From assembly GCA_030681645.1 (NCBI GenBank), contig JAUXRX010000065.1, forward strand, positions 1-64,000: a stretch of 64,000 bases of DNA, in the 5' to 3' direction. How positions within the stretch are numbered: position 1 is the first letter of the stretch; the number at the start of each line of letters is the position of its first letter. This document shows positions 30,009-39,180 of this stretch, piece by piece. Source of the stretch: Archangium sp. (GTDB taxonomy: Bacteria > Myxococcota > Myxococcia > Myxococcales > Myxococcaceae). The translations under genes were made by a program, and so were the position numbers. Below the pieces are notes generated by a model. That model was not told where the DNA came from. It searched no databases and saw only the letters and a program-made list of their open reading frames with translations.

Positions 30009-30021
30009 GCGTGGAGCTTCG

Positions 30022-30037
30022 TTGATTCTTGAGTCAA
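30022..30037. promoter_or_regulatory. Operator-like palindrome before acyl-CoA dehydrogenase
   Basis: TTGATTCTTGAGTCAA is a 16-bp interrupted palindrome (12 of 16 bases symmetric) lying 12 bp before the ATG, between the tRNA-Cys promoter and the gene. Its size suits a TetR- or GntR-type repressor of fatty-acid genes, but no regulator gene is adjacent. Confidence 0.35.
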
Positions 30038-30049
30038 TATCTTCACTCC

Positions 30050-31201
30050 ATGAGCGCTGGATTCCAGACCTATTCCGAAGAGCACGAAGCCTTCCGCGAA
30101 ACCGTTCGCAAGTTCGTCGAGCGGGAGATCAAACCGCACATCAACGCGTGGGAAGAGGCCGAAGAATTCCCCCGGGAACTCTACGGCAAGGCCGCGGAGA
30201 TCGGGCTGTTCGGGCTCAAGTACGCGGAAGCGTACGGCGGGTCTGACGCGGGCTTCTTCTTCGAGGCGGTGGCGACGGAGGAGTTGTCGAAGGGTGGCTC
30301 CGGTGGGGTGGCCGCGGGGTTGGGGGCCCAGATGACGATCGCTACCGGGCCGATTCACTTGTTCGGCAGCGACGCGCAGAAGCAGCGCTATCTGACGCGC
30401 GCGATCAAGGGCGAATGGATCGGCGCGTTCGCCGTCACCGAGCCTTCCGGTGGCAGCGACGTGGCGGGGCTGAAGACCACCGCGAAGAAGGTGGGCGAGG
30501 GCTACGTGCTCAACGGCAGCAAGACGTACATCACCAGCGGCGTGCGCGCCGACTACGTGATCGTCGCCGCGAAGTCGGACCCCACGAAGGGGCACAAGGG
30601 CCTGTCGATGTTCATCGTCGACAAGGGCACGCCCGGCTTCACCGTGAGCAAGAAGCTCAAGAAGCTGGGGTGGCGCGCGTCTGACACGGCCGAGCTGCAC
30701 TTCGAAGACTGCCGCGTTCCGGCCGATTCCTTACTGGGCACCGAGGGCGGCGGGTTCGCGCAGATCATGGGCAACTTCCAGTGGGAGCGCCTGTCACTCG
30801 CGCTGGGCGCGGTGGGGGCGGGCGACGACATCCTCGCCACGGCCATCGAGTACGCGAAGAACCGCGAGGCGTTCGGCCAGTCGATCGCGAAGTTCCAGCT
30901 CACCAAACACAAGCTGGCCGACATGGCGACCGATCTCGAGTGCGCGCGGCAGCTCACCTACCACGCGCTGCGGCTGCACGCGGCGGGCGAGTGGGCGCTG
31001 GGGCAGACGGCGATGGCGAAGAAGGTGGCCACCGAGATGTGCTGCCGCCTGGCCGACGCTTCGCTGCAGCTGCACGGCGGCGCCGGCTACATGATGGAGT
31101 TCGACATTCAGCGGCACTGGCGCGACGCGAGGCTGGGACCCATCGGCGGCGGCACCAGCGAGATCATGAACGAGATCATCGCCAAGCAGCTGGGGCTCTG
31201 A
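30050..31201 (+). CDS. Acyl-CoA dehydrogenase
   Basis: The 383-residue protein is a full-length flavin acyl-CoA dehydrogenase. It has AVTEPSGGSDVAGLKTTA (FAD/substrate loop, about 128-145), a central beta domain with LFGSDAQKQRYL upstream, LQLHGGAGYMMEFDIQRHWR, and the C-terminal PIGGGTSEIMNEII. The catalytic Glu of short/medium-chain enzymes (the YEGT position) is Gly here. A Glu at residue 246 (FQWERLSLA) lines up with the alternative base of long-chain and isovaleryl-CoA dehydrogenases, so activity is probably retained on long or branched acyl-CoA. The first start in the region (30029) adds seven residues; ATG 30050 fits better. Confidence 0.93.
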   Translation: MSAGFQTYSEEHEAFRETVRKFVEREIKPHINAWEEAEEFPRELYGKAAEIGLFGLKYAEAYGGSDAGFFFEAVATEELSKGGSGGVAAGLGAQMTIATGPIHLFGSDAQKQRYLTRAIKGEWIGAFAVTEPSGGSDVAGLKTTAKKVGEGYVLNGSKTYITSGVRADYVIVAAKSDPTKGHKGLSMFIVDKGTPGFTVSKKLKKLGWRASDTAELHFEDCRVPADSLLGTEGGGFAQIMGNFQWERLSLALGAVGAGDDILATAIEYAKNREAFGQSIAKFQLTKHKLADMATDLECARQLTYHALRLHAAGEWALGQTAMAKKVATEMCCRLADASLQLHGGAGYMMEFDIQRHWRDARLGPIGGGTSEIMNEIIAKQLGL

Positions 31202-31202
31202 G

Positions 31203-31245
31203 CTCCCTCTCCCTGCGAAGCGGGGAGAGGGCAGGGGTGAGGGGC
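31203..31245. repeat. REP-like repeat, family R (copy 1)
   Basis: The segment CTCCCTCTCCCTGCGAAGCG continuing GGGAGAGGGC and GGGGTGAGGGGC lies between the stop codons of two convergent genes. Four further copies or variants lie at 46684, 47677, 52370 and 60888. Confidence 0.8.
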
Positions 31246-31250
31246 GACTT

Positions 31251-32783
31251 CTAGAACCGCGCCTGCATCACCAGGTTGAAGCCCAGCTGGTTGGGCTGCT
31301 GGAACACCGGCTGGCTGATGAAGTCGATCGAGTCGCGGAAGGTCACGCGGTTGTTGTCGTAGTTGTAGAAGACCTCGCCGAGCGCGGCGAAGTAGTCGCT
31401 GATGTCCAACTTGAAGGTGCCCTTCACCGAGAAGATCGGCACCGGGCTGTCACCGACCGGCAGGGTCGACGGATCGTTCACGTTGCGGAACACCTGGGTG
31501 CGCGTCCCGAGCAGCCCGGGGGGCGGGTTGTTGCCGCCGCCGCCGAGATCGGGGCTGGTGCGCGAGGCGGTCGACTGCAGGCCGACGATGAGGCCGAGGG
31601 TGAGGTGCTGCTCGGGCAGGAAGCGATCTCCACCGATCGCGAACCACAGCTCGGGCGTCACCGTCTCGCCGTCGGAGAAGTCGGTGTACGGAATGACGCC
31701 GGGCACGTCGAACTGGATGAACGAGAGCGTGCGCATGAGCCCGATCCCGTAGAAGCGCCAGAAGTCGTACTTGAAGCGCGCCTGCAGGGCGATCGCCCCC
31801 GCTGGCTGCATGCGGGTCGCGGCGAAGCGCTCGGGGTTGGCGAGGGTCTGGCCCAGGTAGCTGCCCTCGAGGGTGAGCTGGTAGCTCAGGCCGCCCGGGT
31901 AGCGCTCGGGGGTGAAGAACTTCGTCGCCACGTCGGGGTCGTTCTTGTACAGGCGCAGATCGAGCGACGGGAGAATGGTGTCGGAGAAGAGACTGACCTG
32001 CACCGACCCGCCCAGCGCGTTCACCGGCGCCCGCACGCCCAGGTAGGCCAGCGAGGGGATGACCCCGCGGGTGAAGTAGCCGCCGTTGGCCTCGACCCGC
32101 AGGTTGGGGAGCAGGTCCACCCCTCCGCCGAAGAGCACGCCGTACTGGCGTTCCTGCACGTTGAGCAGCCCGTTGAGCAGGAGCCCCGTCTTCGCCCCCA
32201 CGAAGGCGTACCAGCGCTCGCGGGTGATCTGGAGCTTGGCGCCCGGCACCGCGACGGGCCGGCCGGTCGACGAGAGCCCGCCCCCCTGGTTGTAGGTGAA
32301 GGCCGAGTCGCCCCCCCAGGACGTCTTCCACGCGTAGCCCAGGCGGAACCGATCGGCGGACACCGGGAAGCCGGTGAGGGCGATCTCTTCCTTCGAGCCC
32401 CAGCCCGCGGGCCGGTAGTTGAGCTTCACGAAGCTCGCGTTGTCGAACAGCGAGATCGCGCCCGAGGGGTTGGTGAGCACGCCCACGTTGAGCGCGGCCT
32501 CGGCCTCGAAGCCCTCGAAGAAGCTCGGGCTCTTCTTGTAGAGCGAGATGTTCGAGAGCGTCTCGAAGCCGGTGAAGCGGGTGTTGAAGTTGTCGTAGAA
32601 CTGCGTGTTCTGGCGCGCGGCGCCGAAGCCGGTGCCGGGCTCGCTGGGCGAGGTCTCGCCGGGCTTGACGAAGACGTTGGAGTTGGCCACCGCGAACGCG
32701 ACGCGCGTGTCGATGAAGTCACCGGCGAATGCTGCGCTCGACACGATCGCCAGGAAGGCGACACACCTGATTACCAGCTTCAC
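31251..32783 (-). CDS. Putative outer-membrane beta-barrel protein
   Basis: The 510-residue protein has a signal peptide ((GTG) KLVIRCVAFLAIVSSAAFAG) and a mature part made of alternating aromatic/hydrophobic strands, for example RFRLGYAWKT, RWYAFVGAKTGLL and LRVEANGGYF. It ends VMQARF with a terminal Phe, the usual signal for outer-membrane barrels. The chosen GTG at 32783 has GGGAG eight bases upstream; an earlier in-frame start adds nine residues before the signal peptide. I do not recognise a substrate class. It may be a porin-like channel or structural barrel. Confidence 0.8.
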   Translation of the reverse strand: MKLVIRCVAFLAIVSSAAFAGDFIDTRVAFAVANSNVFVKPGETSPSEPGTGFGAARQNTQFYDNFNTRFTGFETLSNISLYKKSPSFFEGFEAEAALNVGVLTNPSGAISLFDNASFVKLNYRPAGWGSKEEIALTGFPVSADRFRLGYAWKTSWGGDSAFTYNQGGGLSSTGRPVAVPGAKLQITRERWYAFVGAKTGLLLNGLLNVQERQYGVLFGGGVDLLPNLRVEANGGYFTRGVIPSLAYLGVRAPVNALGGSVQVSLFSDTILPSLDLRLYKNDPDVATKFFTPERYPGGLSYQLTLEGSYLGQTLANPERFAATRMQPAGAIALQARFKYDFWRFYGIGLMRTLSFIQFDVPGVIPYTDFSDGETVTPELWFAIGGDRFLPEQHLTLGLIVGLQSTASRTSPDLGGGGNNPPPGLLGTRTQVFRNVNDPSTLPVGDSPVPIFSVKGTFKLDISDYFAALGEVFYNYDNNRVTFRDSIDFISQPVFQQPNQLGFNLVMQARF

Positions 32784-32847
32784 TGTTTCTCTCCCGGGCC
32801 AAGGAACCACGGCCCTCCCACTTCAGGAACGGCTGAACGTCAAAAGA

Positions 32848-34986
32848 TCACTGGCACGGCTTGATCGGTCGCGGGCACTCCAGGCCCGGGCCGGGGTAGC
32901 AACACAGATCGTCAGGCGCGCGGGGGATCACCACCCAGCGCGGTCGGGCCGGCTGCACCTGGCGCAGGTGCCCGATGATGTTGAACTCGGAGCCGCGCAG
33001 GTTGCGGCACTGCTGCGCCCGATCGGCGTCGGGGTCAGCCTCGTTGCAGTCGGGCTCGAGCTCGGGCACCGCGTCACGGGTCTGCAGGTTGATGCGGGTG
33101 CGGGCGTTGAGGCCCACCGTGCAGCTCGCCTGCTCGGTCACGGCCTGGAAGGCCACCGCCGAATCGGTCGCGCCGAACACCGCGCGCACGATCTGCCCGG
33201 GCTCGATCGTCGGGTCGCCGTCGCCCGCCACCACGTTCGCGTCACCCACGTGGTACCGCGCGGTCTTGCTGCAGGTGATCGCCACCTCGGCGCCCGCGCC
33301 ATAGCCGCTCACCCGCACCGACGGGTTCGCGGGCACCATGCCGGCGTCGTCGACGCCTGCGTCAGCCACCAGGCGCGCCGTCGCGTTCTGCATGCGCAGG
33401 GGCAGGGCGTCGTCGAGGCCGAGCGCCGACGGCCCCGGCAGCCCCATCTCGACCACGTACTGGCCGAAGCCGCGGAAGGTCGCCTGCTCGCTGCAGATGG
33501 TGCCGGCGTTCTCGCCCTGGCCCACCACGCAGTCGTGGTTGCAGGTGCGCTCGATGCGATCTTCCTCACTCTCGACGTCGGGGGCGAACACGCAGCTCGA
33601 CCACTGCCAGTCCGCGTTTGGGGGCTTGGTCTCGCAGAAGAACGGCACCGAGCCGTTCGCGTTGAAGTCGCAGTTCTGGAACTTCCGGGGGAAACGGGCG
33701 CGGCGAATGCGCACCAGGCCCGACTCGAGGCTCTCCATCTTCATGTTGCGGCGGTTGTGGCCGCACAGCGCGTCGGTGAGGAAGGGCACGGCGGCGTTGT
33801 CCTGCCCGCAGGTGCGGCCGTTGAGGTCGTACGGCCGGGCGAACTGCAGCCACTTGTTCCACTGATCTTCCGGCAGGCGGCGCACCCGCTCGGCGGTGGT
33901 CCACGCGGGGAAGACGAGCTGCGTGGTCGAGGTGAATTCCTGGATGCCGCCCGAGAGGGTGAAGAGCAGGTCGCCCTCGTCGAGATTGTCGGGGAAGTTG
34001 TAGTTGTAGACGAACATCGAGGCGAAGGTGCCGGGCGAGTAGCCGAAGCAGTCCGCGCGGCGGGTGCAGGCGCGCTCCGAGATGTTGCAGCGCCCGGCGC
34101 CGCCGTCCAGGCTCTCTTCGCGCCCGCCGTCGGCCGTGGCGATCCAGCAGGGCTCCTGTGGCTCTCCGGTGCGCACGGTGTTGCCGATGGAGTCCGACAG
34201 CACTTCCCTCACGCGGCAGGCCGAGATGTCGGTGACGAAGAACCCGGCCGGGTCGAGGCCGGTGATCACCATGAGCGACTCGCGCCCGTTGCGCGCGGGG
34301 TCGTCGGGGCAGTTCTGCTTGAGCGTCTCACCCGACGTCGGGTTCTTGCCCACCACCACGAAGTTGCCCGCGAAGGGCGAGCTGCGGTTGTCGAGCTCCG
34401 CGGGCATCTGCAGCGACTGCAGGGTCTGATCGGCGAAGTAGATCGTGTCTGACGCGCCCGCCGCGTACGTGCGATCGGACTGCGCGGGCAGCTCGTCGGG
34501 GTTGGCGAGCCCGCCGTCGTAGATCGCCCTTGGCGGCGCGTCTTCGACCCAGACGCGCGCCTCGCCGTAGGGGTGCACCGCGCGCACCGTCGCCTTGACC
34601 TCGCCCAGGGTCGCCGCAGACCAGCGCGCGCGCATGTTGGGCGGCAGGTCGCCGGGCACCACCCGGAAGCTCACCGAGCCGTTGAAGTCGTGGAACGGCT
34701 CGCCGTCGAGGCCCATCGCGAGCGCCTCGATGTCGAACTCCGCCTCGCCGCGCGGGATCACGTAGCGGCACTGGGGCGTGCCCTTCTCGGCTTCCGGTAC
34801 CGCGGCCTGGCTGCCGTACATCGCGGCGCAGGGCGAGACCACCGGCAGCGCGTTGCGCGCGGCGCCGACGCGCTCGTACACGCCCACCACCTTCACCTTG
34901 AAGCTGTTCATCGCGTGCGGCGCGGGGCCCGGGTCGAGCGGGCAGGCGGCCAGCAGCAGGGCGCAGGCGGCGAGGTGGACTCTCAT
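32848..34986 (-). CDS. Large lipoprotein coupled to 5'-nucleotidase gene
   Basis: The 712-residue protein begins MRVHLAACALLLAACPLDPG, a lipoprotein signal with lipobox LLAAC. The mature protein is beta-rich with at least 20 cysteines and no motif I recognise. A segment such as SVSFRVVPGDLPPNMRARW near residue 105 looks like an Ig-like beta-sandwich strand pattern (weak). Its ATG overlaps the stop codon of the upstream gene (TAATG), so the two are coupled and probably cooperate in the envelope. Frame continues open upstream inside the neighbouring gene but without a signal. Confidence 0.8.
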   Translation of the reverse strand: MRVHLAACALLLAACPLDPGPAPHAMNSFKVKVVGVYERVGAARNALPVVSPCAAMYGSQAAVPEAEKGTPQCRYVIPRGEAEFDIEALAMGLDGEPFHDFNGSVSFRVVPGDLPPNMRARWSAATLGEVKATVRAVHPYGEARVWVEDAPPRAIYDGGLANPDELPAQSDRTYAAGASDTIYFADQTLQSLQMPAELDNRSSPFAGNFVVVGKNPTSGETLKQNCPDDPARNGRESLMVITGLDPAGFFVTDISACRVREVLSDSIGNTVRTGEPQEPCWIATADGGREESLDGGAGRCNISERACTRRADCFGYSPGTFASMFVYNYNFPDNLDEGDLLFTLSGGIQEFTSTTQLVFPAWTTAERVRRLPEDQWNKWLQFARPYDLNGRTCGQDNAAVPFLTDALCGHNRRNMKMESLESGLVRIRRARFPRKFQNCDFNANGSVPFFCETKPPNADWQWSSCVFAPDVESEEDRIERTCNHDCVVGQGENAGTICSEQATFRGFGQYVVEMGLPGPSALGLDDALPLRMQNATARLVADAGVDDAGMVPANPSVRVSGYGAGAEVAITCSKTARYHVGDANVVAGDGDPTIEPGQIVRAVFGATDSAVAFQAVTEQASCTVGLNARTRINLQTRDAVPELEPDCNEADPDADRAQQCRNLRGSEFNIIGHLRQVQPARPRWVVIPRAPDDLCCYPGPGLECPRPIKPCQ

Positions 34987-37472
34987 TACTTCACCCTCCG
35001 GGTGATCCGGCCGTCGTCGGTGCCCACGGCGATGGGCAGCTTGCTGGGGTTCTCGCAGAAGTTGCGCACCGCCCGGGTGACGTTGCCGCAGAGCGGGTCG
35101 CCCTGGAGCGCCTGGCGGCAGGTGCAGCGGCCCAGGGTCGGGCCCGCCGAGAGCATCGCCGTGCACTTCTCCACCTGGGGGGCGAAGTCGGTGAGGTTCT
35201 GGCAGGCCGCCGCGTCCTTGCGGAAGGTGTCGTAGCAGGTGCAGCCCCCGAGCTCCCCGGGCTGCGCCACGCCGCCGTCGGGCAGCGGCAGCAGGCCGGC
35301 GTCGGGCAGCATGCCGTCGGGGGCGTACAGCTCGTCGCGGAAGGTGGTGGCCTGGGCGCAGAACGAGAGCTCCTGCGGCTCGACCACCCACTTCGTGATG
35401 ACCAGCGGGTCGCGGTTGCCGCAGGGCTGGCCCTTGGCGCCGACGATGTTGCCGTTCCCGTCGGTCCGCCCCGCGAGGATCTCGTCGCAGCTGCAGAAGT
35501 TCTGCATGAAGCCGATCACCGAGTCGCGCAGTGGAATGCCCGTCTCGATGCGCGTGGTGTTGCGCTTGAGCACGAGGAAGCCCGAGCCGCCGCGGGCGAT
35601 GTAGTCGTTGACGGCGACCCGGTACGTCTCGTTCTTGCTCAGCGGGTTGCCGTTGATGGTGATGTTGGTGCCCGGGTGCGCCCAGCACCGCCCGCCAGTG
35701 GCCGAGGTCTCGTCGGCGAGGCACTGCCACGCCGCCCGATCGGTGCGGTCGTCGGCGGGGCAGTCGGTCGCGTCACCGGTTGGATCGCAGGGCGTGCGCA
35801 GGAAGTTGAGCTGCACCTGCGCGCAGTCCATGGTGAAGCGCACGCCCGACACCTGGGCCTGGGCGCCGCAGCCGCGCGAGGCCGACCGCTCCGAGATGAA
35901 GTCGAAGAGCTCCTGCATCTCGCTGCCCGAGAGGAACATCACGTTGATGGTGTTCTCGAAGGGGAAGACGTTGAACATCGCTTCCTGCGTGAGCGGGCCG
36001 GCGTAGAGGTTGTCGCGAATGCCCAGCGAGTTGCTCAGGGCCACCTCGGCCTCCACGCCCTGCCGGCGGCGCATCGAGTCGGCGAGGATGTTGCCCAGCG
36101 GGCTGTCGCCGCCCGAGGCGTTGTTGCGGCGCTCGATGTTGCGGGGCGCGTACGCGAAGAGCGAGGTGAGGTTCAACTTCACGTCGAGCTCGGTGAGGTA
36201 GGGCACCAGCAGCTGCGTGGTGTTCCGATCTTCCACTTCCTTGCAGGCCGCGATGCCCGCCTGCACCTTCGGGTCGGCGACGAACTCGCCCGGGTTCCAG
36301 AACTGCGAGCGGTAGTAGTCGTGCAGGCCCTCGTCGCACCAGAGCGAGTCGATGGGGAAGATGCGGTGCTCGAAGCTGATCATCTCGCCGCCCTCGGCCA
36401 GCCCCTCGCCCTCCTTGGGCATCTGGATCACCGCGTCGACCCGGCTGACGTACTTCGAGAACGCGCCGCCGTGGCTCAGCAGCACCCGGCGACCAGCGGG
36501 GTCGGTGAGGCGCTGGGGCGGGTTGAGCACGATGTGGAGGTGGCCTCCCATGATCGCGTCGATGCCCTCGACCCCGGGAATGCGCACGCGCACCACCGAC
36601 TTGAGATCGTCCTCGGTGCCGAAGCGCTCGAGCACTTCCCAGGGCAGCTCGGCGCGCTCGACGAACTGCTTGGCCAGGCTCCACTCGTAGAAGGCCTCGT
36701 AGCCCTCGATCAGATCCTGGTCTTCGGTGAGGCCGGCGTGGCTGGTGATCAGGATCACGTCGACCGAGCCGCGGAGGAACTGCACGTAGTTGCGAACGGT
36801 CTCGTTCTGCTCGAGCGGGATCACCTGGAGCGAGTTGCCCTGCTCGATGATCGAGTTGAGCGAGCCGAAGTTCCCCAGCCCGATGATCGCGATGCGCAGG
36901 CCGCCCACGTTCTTGATGGTGTAGGGCGCGGTGTAGAACGCGGTGGCGTTGCTGCCCGCCTGTGACGTGTCTTCCCACTGGTAGTTCGCCGCGAGCACGG
37001 GGAAGCGGGCGGCGTCGCGCGCCTGCTTGGTGAAGTTCGCCGCGCCCGAGTCGAACTCGTGGTTGCCGATCACCGCCGCGTCGACGCCCACCAGCGAGAG
37101 GAACTTGTACTCCACCTCGCCGAGGTTGAGGTTGTAGATGGGCGCGCCCTGGAACGAGTCGCCGGAGTCGAGGTGGATCACCCGGTCGGCCCGCGCGCGC
37201 TCCCGCTGCAGCAGCGCGGCCATGCGGGTCGCGCCGCCGAACGGGCCAGCCTCGGGGATCATGCCCAGGTCGGTGTCGGTCTTGAGCGGGTTGAAGTCGT
37301 ACGGCAGCAACCGCGAGTGGATGTCCGAGGTGTGGAGGATCGTCAGGCGCACCTGCTGCCCGGCGAGGTTGATGTCGTAGCCCTCGAGCGTGGGGAGACA
37401 CGAGGTCTGCACCATCGACGCGCAGATGAAGGCGGTGAGCAGGGCAGGCGAGCGGAGTCGGCTGAGGGTCAT
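34986..37472 (-). CDS. Secreted 5'-nucleotidase/UshA-type metallophosphoesterase lipoprotein
   Basis: The 828-residue protein has a lipoprotein signal (ending MVQTSC) and a calcineurin-like metallophosphoesterase domain with all metal motifs: LTILHTSDIHSR, HLDSGDSFQG, VIGNHEFDSG, ITSHAG and MGGHLHIV. The 5'-nucleotidase C-terminal domain follows (SPLGNILADSMRRR, NSLGIRDNLYAGPLTQE, NDYIARGGSGF). Two cysteine-rich inserts near the C-terminus are unusual for UshA. The family hydrolyses extracellular nucleotides and sugar nucleotides and so scavenges phosphate and nucleosides. Length is above the usual 550-650 because of the inserts. It is the first gene of a two-gene lipoprotein operon. Confidence 0.92.
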   Translation of the reverse strand: MTLSRLRSPALLTAFICASMVQTSCLPTLEGYDINLAGQQVRLTILHTSDIHSRLLPYDFNPLKTDTDLGMIPEAGPFGGATRMAALLQRERARADRVIHLDSGDSFQGAPIYNLNLGEVEYKFLSLVGVDAAVIGNHEFDSGAANFTKQARDAARFPVLAANYQWEDTSQAGSNATAFYTAPYTIKNVGGLRIAIIGLGNFGSLNSIIEQGNSLQVIPLEQNETVRNYVQFLRGSVDVILITSHAGLTEDQDLIEGYEAFYEWSLAKQFVERAELPWEVLERFGTEDDLKSVVRVRIPGVEGIDAIMGGHLHIVLNPPQRLTDPAGRRVLLSHGGAFSKYVSRVDAVIQMPKEGEGLAEGGEMISFEHRIFPIDSLWCDEGLHDYYRSQFWNPGEFVADPKVQAGIAACKEVEDRNTTQLLVPYLTELDVKLNLTSLFAYAPRNIERRNNASGGDSPLGNILADSMRRRQGVEAEVALSNSLGIRDNLYAGPLTQEAMFNVFPFENTINVMFLSGSEMQELFDFISERSASRGCGAQAQVSGVRFTMDCAQVQLNFLRTPCDPTGDATDCPADDRTDRAAWQCLADETSATGGRCWAHPGTNITINGNPLSKNETYRVAVNDYIARGGSGFLVLKRNTTRIETGIPLRDSVIGFMQNFCSCDEILAGRTDGNGNIVGAKGQPCGNRDPLVITKWVVEPQELSFCAQATTFRDELYAPDGMLPDAGLLPLPDGGVAQPGELGGCTCYDTFRKDAAACQNLTDFAPQVEKCTAMLSAGPTLGRCTCRQALQGDPLCGNVTRAVRNFCENPSKLPIAVGTDDGRITRRVK

Positions 37473-37558
37473 GACGGGCTCGGGTGCGGGGGAAGGGCGC
37501 GGCTTGACGCCTGTCGGTCACATACGCGCCCACGCGGCTCTGGTAAAGCAGTGACGAC

Positions 37559-38296
37559 ATGCCCAACGCACCTGTGACCGACCTCGACGTGGTGGAAGAT
37601 TTCACCGCCACCGGGCGCTGTGACGAGGGCTTCCTCCACGTGCGGCGCCTGCGCGTGCGCAACCTGCGCGCCGACGGCACCAAGTCCGACGTGTACCGCG
37701 TCGACGTGGTCGATCGCCCCCGGCTCGACGCGGTGGCGGTGCTGCTCTGGCGGCGGGGCGAGCAGGGCCTCGAGTTCCTCACCCGGCAGAACCTGCGGCC
37801 CGCGGCTCACTTCCGTCACGAGAAGGTGCCCAACGTGCCTGATGGCCGCTCGCACCTCTTCTGCGAAGAGCTCGTCGCCGGGCTGCTCGAGGCTGACGAC
37901 CAGGGCCTGCCGGGCGTGCGTCACCGCGCCGCCGAGGAGGCCTTCGAAGAGGCGGGCTACCGGGTCGCGCCTGACACGGTCGAGCTGCTCGGGCCTCCGT
38001 TCTTCGTGGCCCCGGGGATCATCAGCGAGAAGATCTACCTGGCGGCGATCGACGCCACGGGCCTGGTGCCCACCGTTCCCGAAGGTGACGGCAGCCCGCT
38101 GGAAGAGGGCGGGGTGACCCAGTGGCGCACCCGCGCGTCGCTCGAGGCCGCGCTGGCCGACGGCACCATCCAGGACGCGAAGACCGAGCTCGCGCTCCAC
38201 CGTTTTCTCGCGCGGGAACCCGTCAGCGCTTCCGCTTCGTCTTCGGCGGCTTCTTCTTCGGTGGTGATCTCTTCTTCGACTTCGGTTTCGGTGTGA
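37559..38296 (+). CDS. Nudix hydrolase
   Basis: The 245-residue protein has the beta-strand framework of ADP-ribose-type Nudix enzymes and the box in GVRHRAAEEAFEEAGYRV. The core EExxEExG is present but the usual Arg of REUxEE is Glu, a variation that may weaken catalysis. Substrate is unknown; ADP-ribose-like compounds are likely from the length and the AVLLWRRGEQG strand. The last 23 residues are almost all Ser/Ala/Val and come from a 74-bp tail-to-tail overlap with the next gene on the other strand, so they may be an accident of that overlap. Confidence 0.88.
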   Translation: MPNAPVTDLDVVEDFTATGRCDEGFLHVRRLRVRNLRADGTKSDVYRVDVVDRPRLDAVAVLLWRRGEQGLEFLTRQNLRPAAHFRHEKVPNVPDGRSHLFCEELVAGLLEADDQGLPGVRHRAAEEAFEEAGYRVAPDTVELLGPPFFVAPGIISEKIYLAAIDATGLVPTVPEGDGSPLEEGGVTQWRTRASLEAALADGTIQDAKTELALHRFLAREPVSASASSSAASSSVVISSSTSVSV

Positions 38297-38873
38297 GCTT
38301 CGGCGCGAGCGCGGCGCCCCGGGGCGTCGTGGCTTCCTGTCCGCGCTGAACGGGGGGCGCCGCGGCGCGCTGCTTCCCCCGGGCGTCCTCGTCCAGGGGC
38401 CGCAGCTGAAGCTGCACTTCGCCCTTCGGGTTGAGCTGCCAGGGCCTGTCGAGGAACGCGTAGACCTTCCACTCCAGGGGGAAGCGCTTCACGTTCGAGA
38501 GAAACGAGAGCGCCCGCGCCACGTCGCCCAGCAGCCCCTCGGGCGGGCTGAAGTTCGTGTCGGTGGCCTCGAGGGGAATGAGCAGCTCGAAGCGCGCGGT
38601 CTCCTTCGGGCGATAGAGGCGGGGCCCGTCGACGTCGAAGTGAAAGTCCCACACCTTGTCGTTGCGGTAGCTCAGCTGCAGCCCCTGCTGGCCCGGCGCG
38701 AGGCCCACCGCGCGCTGGCGGGCGAGCAGGCCCACCACCAGCCGCTTCGCGGGTGACGACTCGTTCAGATCGAGGCGCACGGTGCCGGTGATCGTCTCGC
38801 CGGGGCGATAGATCTTTTCGTCGAGCGTGAGGTGAAGCTCTCCCACCGACAGACCGAGCGCCTCCAGGAACAT
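38223..38873 (-). CDS. Arrestin-like domain protein with basic C-terminal tail
   Basis: The 216-residue protein opens GLSVGELHLTLDEKIYRPGE, then TITGTVRLDLNESSPAKRLVV and beta strands such as ARFELLIPL and FPLEWKVYAFLDRP, a pattern seen in arrestin-like/Spo0M-like proteins. The final 40 residues are Lys/Pro/Arg-rich (KPKSKKRSPPKKKPPKTKRK), suggesting binding to nucleic acid or an acidic surface. No enzymatic motif. It may form an operon with the small ORF upstream (38893-39105). The tail overlaps the 3' end of the Nudix gene. Confidence 0.75.
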   Translation of the reverse strand: MFLEALGLSVGELHLTLDEKIYRPGETITGTVRLDLNESSPAKRLVVGLLARQRAVGLAPGQQGLQLSYRNDKVWDFHFDVDGPRLYRPKETARFELLIPLEATDTNFSPPEGLLGDVARALSFLSNVKRFPLEWKVYAFLDRPWQLNPKGEVQLQLRPLDEDARGKQRAAAPPVQRGQEATTPRGAALAPKLTPKPKSKKRSPPKKKPPKTKRKR

Positions 38874-38892
38874 GGCGGCTCTCTTCGCAGAC

Positions 38893-39105
38893 TCACGCAG
38901 GGCTGTCAGCGCCCAACCTCTCGCGGCAGCCGGCGATCACCCGCGCGCGCAGCCGCGTCGCCAGTCGATCGGCCAGGGCGGCGAGCGCCTCGAGGCGCAG
39001 CACGGTCAGCTCCCCGCGCCGCAGCACCTGTTCCACCTCGTCAGCATCTGCGCTGGTTCGCAGCGCGGCCTCGAGGGCCAGGGCTTCTTCGTGAAGTTCG
39101 TTCAT
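38893..39105 (-). CDS. Small helical protein, unknown
   Basis: A 70-residue frame starting MNELHEEALALEAALRTSA is almost wholly alpha-helical and rich in Leu, Ala, Glu and Arg. It sits 19 bp upstream of the arrestin-like gene in the same direction. An earlier in-frame start adds 11 residues. There is no clear ribosome-binding site and no recognised family, so it may not be real. Confidence 0.45.
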   Translation of the reverse strand: MNELHEEALALEAALRTSADADEVEQVLRRGELTVLRLEALAALADRLATRLRARVIAGCRERLGADSPA

Positions 39106-39180
39106 GCAGTGAGTTGAACCGCGCTCGAAGGGCCACACTCCGCCCCGGGGGGCGAGTGGTCGGAGCGGGAAGGCGAGCGG

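Noticed and set aside
38872..39117. Open frame on the plus strand opposite the small helical ORF
   Set aside because: No conserved features and antisense to the better-supported minus-strand frame.
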